This document shows, piece after piece, positions 59,216-64,000 of a stretch of DNA of 64,000 bases. The DNA is from Kitasatospora setae KM-6054 (lineage in GTDB: Bacteria > Actinomycetota > Actinomycetes > Streptomycetales > Streptomycetaceae), in NCBI RefSeq assembly GCF_000269985.1, contig NC_016109.1, positions 7,219,001-7,283,000 of the forward strand, written 5' to 3'. The position numbers were made by a program, and so were the translations under genes. The notes under the pieces were generated by a model. It was not told the DNA's origin. It did not search any database and saw only the letters and a list, made by a program, of their open reading frames with translations. Position 1 is the stretch's first letter, and each line of letters starts with the position of its first letter.

Positions 59216-62200
59216 TCACTCGCCTTCGAGCTCGCCCTCCGTCTCCAGCAGCACCTGCCGCAGCTCGTCCAGCAGCGCCGCGTCCGGCTCCGCCCACAGG
59301 CCGCGCCCGGCGGCCTCCAGCAGGCGTTCGGCGATGCCGTGCAGGGCCCACGGGTTGGCGTCGGCGAAGAACTCCCGGTTGACCGGGTCGAGCACGTACT
59401 CCTGGGTCAGCTTCTCGTACATCCAGTCCGCGACCACCCCGGTGGTCGCGTCGTAGCCGAACAGGTAGTCGACGGTCGCGGCCATCTCGAAGGCGCCCTT
59501 GTAGCCGTGCCGCCGCATCGCCTCCAGCCAGCGCGGGTTCACCACCCGGGCCCGGAAGACCCGGGCGGCCTCCTCGGTCAGGGTGCGGGTCCGCACGGTC
59601 TCCGGCCGGGTCGAGTCGCCGATGTACGCGGCCGGACTGGCACCGGTCAGCGCCCGCACGGTCGCCACCATGCCGCCGTGGTACTGGAAGTAGTCGTCCG
59701 AGTCGGCGATGTCGTGCTCACGGGTGTCGGTGTTCTTCGCCGCCACGGTGATCCGCCGGTACGCGCTCTCCATCTCCTCGCGCGCGGGCCGCCCGTCCAG
59801 GCCCCGCCCGTACGCGTAGCCGCCCCACACCGTGTACACCTCGGCCAGGTCGGCGTCGGTGCGCCAGTCCCGGCTGTCGATCAGCTGCAGCAGGCCCGCG
59901 CCGTAGGTGCCCGGGCGGGAGCCGAACACCCGTACCGTGGCCCGGCGTTCGTCGCCGTGCTCGGCCAGGTCGGCCTGCACGTGGGCCCGGACGAAGTTCT
60001 GCTCGGCCGGCTCCTCCTGCCGGGCCGCCAGCCGCACCGCGTCGTCCAGCAGCGCCACCACGTGCGGGAAGGCGTCCCGGAAGAAACCCGAGATGCGCAG
60101 TGTCACGTCGATCCGCGGCCGGCCCAACTCCTCAGCGGGGACGGCCTCCAGGCCGGTCACCCGGCGCGAGGCGTCGTCCCACACCGGGCGCACGCCGAGC
60201 AGCGCGAACGCCTCCGCGATGTCGTCGCCCGCCGTGCGCATCGCCGACGTGCCCCACAGCGACAGGCCCACCGACGGCGGGAACTGCCCGTCGTTGTCGG
60301 CCCGGTAGCGCTCGATCAGCGACGCGGCCAGCGCCTGGCCGGTCTCCCAGGCCAGCCGGGACGGGACGGCCTTCGGGTCCACCGAGTAGAAGTTGCGGCC
60401 GGTCGGCAGCACGTTCACCAGCCCGCGCAGCGGCGAACCCGACGGCCCGGCCGGGACGAAACCGCCTCGCAGGGCGTGCAGCACCGCGTCCAACTCGTCG
60501 GTGGTGGCGGCCAGTCGGGGCACCAGCTGGGTGGCGGCGAAAGACAGCACCTCGGCGACCGCGGCGGGCAGCCCCTCGGCGACCTTCGCCACCGCCGCCG
60601 GGTTCCAGTCCTCCGCCTCCATCGCCTCGACCAGCGAACGGGCCTTCGCCTCCGCCGCGTCCGTCGCCCCCAGCGTCAGCGCCGCCTCGTCCAGGCCCAG
60701 CGCCTCGCGCAGGCCCGGCAGCGCGCTCACGCCGCCCCAGATCTGCCGCGCCCGCAGGATCGACAGCACGATGTTCACCCGGTCGGTGCCCGTCGGCGCC
60801 TGCCCCAGCACGTGCAGCCCGTCACGGATCTGCGCGTCCTTCACCTCACACAGCCAGCCGTCGACGTGCAGCAGGAAGTCGTCGAACCCGTCGTCCTCCG
60901 GCCGCTCCGCCAACCCCAGGTCGTGGTCCAGCTTCGCCGCCTGGATCAGCGTCCAGATCTGCGCCCGGATCGCCGGCAGCTTCGCCGGGTCCATCGCCGC
61001 GATGTTCGAGTGCTCGTCGAGGAGTTGCTCCAGCCGGGCGATGTCGCCGTACGAGTCGGCGCGCGCCATCGGCGGCACCAGGTGGTCGACCAGCGTGGCG
61101 TGCGCCCGGCGCTTGGCCTGGGTGCCCTCGCCCGGGTCGTTCACCAGGAACGGGTAGACGAGGGGGAGGTCGCCGAGGGCCGCGTCCGGGCCGCACTCCG
61201 CCGACAGCGCGGCGGTCTTGCCCGGCAGCCACTCCAGGTTGCCGTGCTTGCCCAGGTGCACCACCGCGTGCGCGCCGAAACCGCCGTCCGCCCGGTCCGC
61301 CGCGATCCACCGGTACGCCGCCAAGTAGTGGTGGCTGGGCGGCAGATCGGGGTCGTGGTAGATCGCCACCGGGTTCTCGCCGAACCCGCGCGGCGGCTGC
61401 ACCAGCACCAGCAGGTTGCCGGAGCGGATGCCCGCCAGCACCAGGTCGCCGTCCGGGTTGCGCGACCGGTCCACGTACAGCTCGCCCGGCGCCGGCCCCC
61501 AGTGCTCCTCCACCCGCTCGCGCAGCGCCGCCGGCAGCGTCGCGTACCAGCGGCGGTAGTCGGCCGCCGGGATGCGCACCGGGTTGCGGGCCAACTGCTC
61601 CTCGGTCAGCCACGCCTGGTCGTAGCCGCCCGCGTCGATCAGCGCGTGGATCAGCGCGTCGCCCTCGTGGCCGCCCCCGGCGTCGGTGTGGAAACCGGGC
61701 AGGCTGTCGCCCAGGTCCATGCCCTCCGCGCGCAGCCGCTCCAGCAGCCGGATCGCCGACGCCGGCGTGTCCAGACCCACCGCGTTGCCCACCCGCGCGT
61801 GCTTGGTCGGGTAGGCGGAGAGCACCAGCGCGAGGCGCCGCTCGGCCGCCGGAGTGTGCCGCAGCCGGGCGTGCCGCACCGCGATGCCCGCCACCCGCGC
61901 CGCCCGCTCCGGGTCCGCCGCGTACACCGTCAGCCCGTCCTCGTCGACCTCCTTGAACGAGAACGGCACCGTGATCAGCCGGCCGTCGAACTCCGGCACC
62001 GCGACCTGCGTCGCCGTGTCCAGCGGCGACAGGCCGTCGTCACTGCCCTCCCACTGCTCCCGCGACCAGGTCAGGCACAGCGCCTGCAGGATCGGACGGT
62101 CCAACGCCGCCAACGCCCCCGCGTCCCATGCCTCTTCGTCCCCGCCCGCCTGCGCGTCGGCCGGCCGGGTACCGCCCGCCGCCAGCACCGTCGTCACGAT

Positions 62201-62824
62201 CACGTCCGCCGCGCCCAGCTCCGCCAGCAGCTCCGGCTCGGCCCCGCGCAGCGACGCGCAGAAGTACGCCCGCGCCCGGGCGCCCTGGTCCTCGACCGCC
62301 CGGCACAGCGTCTCGACGAACGCCGTGTTCCCGCTCATGTGGTGCGCCCGGTAGTACAGCACCGCGACGACCGGCCCCCCGGCGTCCCGCGCCTCGCGCT
62401 CCAGCGGGCCCCAGGACGGCGCCGACGCCGGCGACGCGAAACCGTGCCCGGTCAGCAGCACCGTGTCCGACAGGAACGCGCCCAGCTCCGCCAGGTTCGC
62501 CGGACCGCCGTGCGCCAGGTACGCGTGCGCCTCCGCCGCGATGCCCGCCGGAACGGTCGACAACTCCATCAACTGCGCGTCCGGCGCCTGCTCGCCCGTC
62601 AGCACCACCACCGGACGCGGACCCGCCAACAGCGCGTCCAACCCCTCCTGCCAGGCCCGGCGACCACCCAGCAGCCGCACCACCACCAGCTCCACGCCGT
62701 CCAGCAGCGCGGGCAGCTCCTCCGGCGACAACCGGGACGGGTTCGCCCAGCGGAACGGCACCGGGCCGTCCGCCGCGCGGGCACTCAGCAGGTCGGTGTC
62801 GGACGTCGACAGCAGCAGGATCAT
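59216..62824 (-). CDS. cobN: Cobaltochelatase subunit CobN
   Basis: The 1202-residue protein begins MILLLSTSDTDLLSARAADG and shows CobN/magnesium-chelatase-H hallmarks: YYRAHHMSGNTAFVETLCRA, LVLSAYPTKHARVGNAVGLDTP, VVHLGKHGNLEWLPGKTAALS, LWGTSAMRTAGDDIAEAFALLGVRPVW, FGSRPGTYGAGLLQLI and the C-terminal GAFEMAATVDYLFGYDATTG. It inserts cobalt into hydrogenobyrinate diamide, with CobS/CobT- or ChlID-like partners encoded elsewhere. GGGAGGG precedes the ATG. It is regulated by the upstream B12 riboswitch and its ATG overlaps the stop of a 70-codon ORF. Confidence 0.97.
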   Translation of the reverse strand: MILLLSTSDTDLLSARAADGPVPFRWANPSRLSPEELPALLDGVELVVVRLLGGRRAWQEGLDALLAGPRPVVVLTGEQAPDAQLMELSTVPAGIAAEAHAYLAHGGPANLAELGAFLSDTVLLTGHGFASPASAPSWGPLEREARDAGGPVVAVLYYRAHHMSGNTAFVETLCRAVEDQGARARAYFCASLRGAEPELLAELGAADVIVTTVLAAGGTRPADAQAGGDEEAWDAGALAALDRPILQALCLTWSREQWEGSDDGLSPLDTATQVAVPEFDGRLITVPFSFKEVDEDGLTVYAADPERAARVAGIAVRHARLRHTPAAERRLALVLSAYPTKHARVGNAVGLDTPASAIRLLERLRAEGMDLGDSLPGFHTDAGGGHEGDALIHALIDAGGYDQAWLTEEQLARNPVRIPAADYRRWYATLPAALRERVEEHWGPAPGELYVDRSRNPDGDLVLAGIRSGNLLVLVQPPRGFGENPVAIYHDPDLPPSHHYLAAYRWIAADRADGGFGAHAVVHLGKHGNLEWLPGKTAALSAECGPDAALGDLPLVYPFLVNDPGEGTQAKRRAHATLVDHLVPPMARADSYGDIARLEQLLDEHSNIAAMDPAKLPAIRAQIWTLIQAAKLDHDLGLAERPEDDGFDDFLLHVDGWLCEVKDAQIRDGLHVLGQAPTGTDRVNIVLSILRARQIWGGVSALPGLREALGLDEAALTLGATDAAEAKARSLVEAMEAEDWNPAAVAKVAEGLPAAVAEVLSFAATQLVPRLAATTDELDAVLHALRGGFVPAGPSGSPLRGLVNVLPTGRNFYSVDPKAVPSRLAWETGQALAASLIERYRADNDGQFPPSVGLSLWGTSAMRTAGDDIAEAFALLGVRPVWDDASRRVTGLEAVPAEELGRPRIDVTLRISGFFRDAFPHVVALLDDAVRLAARQEEPAEQNFVRAHVQADLAEHGDERRATVRVFGSRPGTYGAGLLQLIDSRDWRTDADLAEVYTVWGGYAYGRGLDGRPAREEMESAYRRITVAAKNTDTREHDIADSDDYFQYHGGMVATVRALTGASPAAYIGDSTRPETVRTRTLTEEAARVFRARVVNPRWLEAMRRHGYKGAFEMAATVDYLFGYDATTGVVADWMYEKLTQEYVLDPVNREFFADANPWALHGIAERLLEAAGRGLWAEPDAALLDELRQVLLETEGELEGE

Positions 62825-63033
62825 GCGGAAGCCCTCCCGGGCGTCTCGGACGGCACGGGGCGGGTGGACGGCGCGGGGCGGACCGGCGACGCCGGGCAGA
62901 CGAACGGTGCGTGGCAGACCAGCGGCCCGGGGCTGACCAGCGGCGCGAGGCGGGCGGACGGCGCGGGGCGAACGGCACGGGACGACCCGGCGACGGCGGG
63001 CGCCCGCCGGGGCACGGGCATGCGGCAGCGCAT
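62821..63033 (-). CDS. 70-codon ORF between B12 riboswitch and cobN
   Basis: ATG 63033 follows GAGGAAGG by seven bases, a strong ribosome site immediately after the riboswitch. The product (MRCRMPVPRRAPAVAGSS...) is rich in Pro, Ala, Arg and Val with three Cys and lacks a known domain or CbtB-like His cluster. Its TGA overlaps the cobN ATG (ATGA). It may be a real small protein or a translated leader that couples riboswitch-controlled initiation to cobN. Confidence 0.5.
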   Translation of the reverse strand: MRCRMPVPRRAPAVAGSSRAVRPAPSARLAPLVSPGPLVCHAPFVCPASPVRPAPSTRPVPSETPGRASA

Positions 63034-63059
63034 GGAACAGCCTTCCTCGGGGTCCTCGC

Positions 63060-63200
63060 CCCGGGCAGTGGAGGACGGCCGGAGTTCCTGGCTCCCACGG
63101 CTCAGTGAGCCGCGGTCACAGTGGCGGGACCGCACCGGATTCGCACCGGACTTCCTCCGCTGTGCCGTCGCTGGCAGCGGACGCCCCGAGAGGCGCCCGC
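63060..63200 (-). promoter_or_regulatory. Cobalamin (B12) riboswitch
   Basis: On the minus strand the order GGAAGTCCGGTGCGAATCC, GGTCCCGCCACTGTGA (B12 box GCCACTG, 63119-63125), then GAGCCAGGAACTCC (63083-63096) is the conserved cobalamin-aptamer core. A TACGAT -10 (63205-63210) precedes it. It should switch off cobN and the coupled ORF when adenosylcobalamin is abundant. Confidence 0.96.
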
Positions 63201-63211
63201 CAGCATCGTAC

Positions 63212-63488
63212 GGGGTGATCGGCCCACGGGGGAGTGTGACCTGTGACGCTGACCGAAACCCGACCACCGGCGCCCCGCCCGGGCCGCGTCCGGGTCGTGT
63301 CCGGGCCCTGCCCGCGCCGCGTCCGCACCGCGCGAAATCCGGCCCGCGCCGCCCCCGGACGGCGTCCGCACCGCGCCCACACCGCGCTGAGCTGCGCAAT
63401 CACCCCGCGACAGGCCCGGCGGGAGCGGCGGCCGGACGTGTCGGACGAGGCGGTGGCGCGGGCGCGGGCGATGGGTATGCTCGCCGCC
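63212..63488. other. Divergent region between riboswitch and cobG
   Basis: GC-rich repeats of CGCGTCCG-CACCGCGC type occupy 63290-63380. TATGCT (63476-63481) is seven bases before the cobG ATG, a possible leaderless promoter. An in-frame GTG at about 63438 would lengthen cobG by 17 residues. Confidence 0.5.
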
Positions 63489-64000
63489 ATGCCACCCACA
63501 CCCGACGCCACCCAGGCACCCTCCGTCGGGCCCGACCGAGGTCGCGCCGACGCCTGCCCCGGCGCGCTCCGCCTGCACGCCGCCGAGGACGGACACCTCG
63601 CCCGACTCCGGCTGCCCGGCGGTCAGTTGACGCACCGTCAGATGAACGCCGTCGCCGACGCCGCCGACGCCCTCGGCAACGGCGACATCGAGATCACCTC
63701 CCGCGGCAACGCCCAGCTCCGCGGCCTGACCGCCCACTGCGCCGCCGACCTCGCCGAACGCCTGCGCGCCGTCGGCCTGTTGCCCTCCGACACGCACGAA
63801 CGCGTCCGCAACATCGTCGCCTCCCCACTGGCCGGCCTCGACGGCCACGGCACCGGCGGAGAACAGATCACCGACTGGGTAAGGGAGTTGGACCTCGCCC
63901 TGTGCGCCGCGCCGTGGGCCGCCGCGCTCTCCGGCAAGTTCCTGTTCGCCCTCGACGACGGCCGCGGCGACGTCGCCGCCCTCGACGCCGATGTGACCTT
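63489..64000 (+). CDS. cobG: Precorrin-3B synthase CobG, N-terminal part (cut by window edge)
   Basis: From ATG 63489 the frame is open to the window end (about 170 codons). CPGALRLHAAEDGHLARLRL, PGGQLTHRQMNAVADAADAL and GDIEITSRGNAQLRGL are the ferredoxin-like half-domain of nitrite/sulfite-reductase proteins in the CobG arrangement. CobG converts precorrin-3A to precorrin-3B using O2, so the organism has the aerobic B12 pathway. It is divergent from cobN. Downstream signatures, including the 4Fe-4S Cys, lie outside the window. Confidence 0.88.
   Translation, partial: MPPTPDATQAPSVGPDRGRADACPGALRLHAAEDGHLARLRLPGGQLTHRQMNAVADAADALGNGDIEITSRGNAQLRGLTAHCAADLAERLRAVGLLPSDTHERVRNIVASPLAGLDGHGTGGEQITDWVRELDLALCAAPWAAALSGKFLFALDDGRGDVAALDADVT

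Overview
The window is very GC-rich actinobacterial chromosome with strong G/C third-position bias. CebR boxes, a DUF574-type SAM methyltransferase, a BTAD fragment, LPxTG proteins and a complete ergothioneine locus point to Streptomycetaceae (Streptomyces or Kitasatospora). No rRNA, convincing tRNA, transposase or integrase was seen. All calls come from reading the sequence; no database search was run.

Left part (1-15 kb): the tail of a BTAD protein, a DNA-binding-type protein ending in four exact 20-residue repeats, small hypothetical genes, a frameshifted LPxTG surface protein, a VOC protein, a nucleotidyltransferase and a DUF4240 protein. A 525-bp array of 15 copies of a GTGACRYGTCAC palindrome lies upstream of a quinone-reductase-like gene that has a MerR/SoxR-type promoter. 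Then come an S66 carboxypeptidase, an MFS exporter with a divergent ArsR-like regulator, and a large Pro/Ala-rich protein with a CHAT-like core and a TPR-like end.

Middle (15-32 kb): an S51 peptidase; a TetR-controlled acyl-CoA dehydrogenase/thiolase/FabG operon; an aminoglycoside-phosphotransferase-like fusion; a phytoene-desaturase-like oxidoreductase; the ergothioneine genes egtA, egtB, egtC and egtD; a MalY/PatB-type C-S lyase that could supply the missing EgtE step; and a methyltransferase with an unusual N-terminal domain.

32-49 kb: a DIP1984-like protein, SMI1/KNR4 and winged-helix proteins, a secreted GH6 cellulase under two CebR boxes, and a SAM methyltransferase overlapping a PAS-GGDEF-EAL protein. 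A translationally coupled pair follows: a three-part PRTase/kinase-like/HAD protein and an APH-like kinase. Next is GTP cyclohydrolase II with GTTC-N6-GAAC operators.

47.7-55.1 kb: a type I-E CRISPR-Cas locus that has lost cas3, cas8e and the 5' part of cse2, but keeps cas7, cas5, cas6, cas1, cas2 and an 18-repeat array. The cse2 remnant abuts, head to head, a TPR-CHAT protease gene that also lost its 5' end. Both truncations map to one junction near 49616, so a deletion is the simplest reading, although the CHAT/CRISPR proximity deserves a test. A second ribA remnant lies just past the array.

Right end (55.7-64 kb): an oxidoreductase overlapping a double-VOC protein, apolipoprotein N-acyltransferase, and aerobic cobalamin synthesis: cobN under a B12 riboswitch with an intervening 70-codon coupled ORF, and a divergent cobG cut by the window edge.
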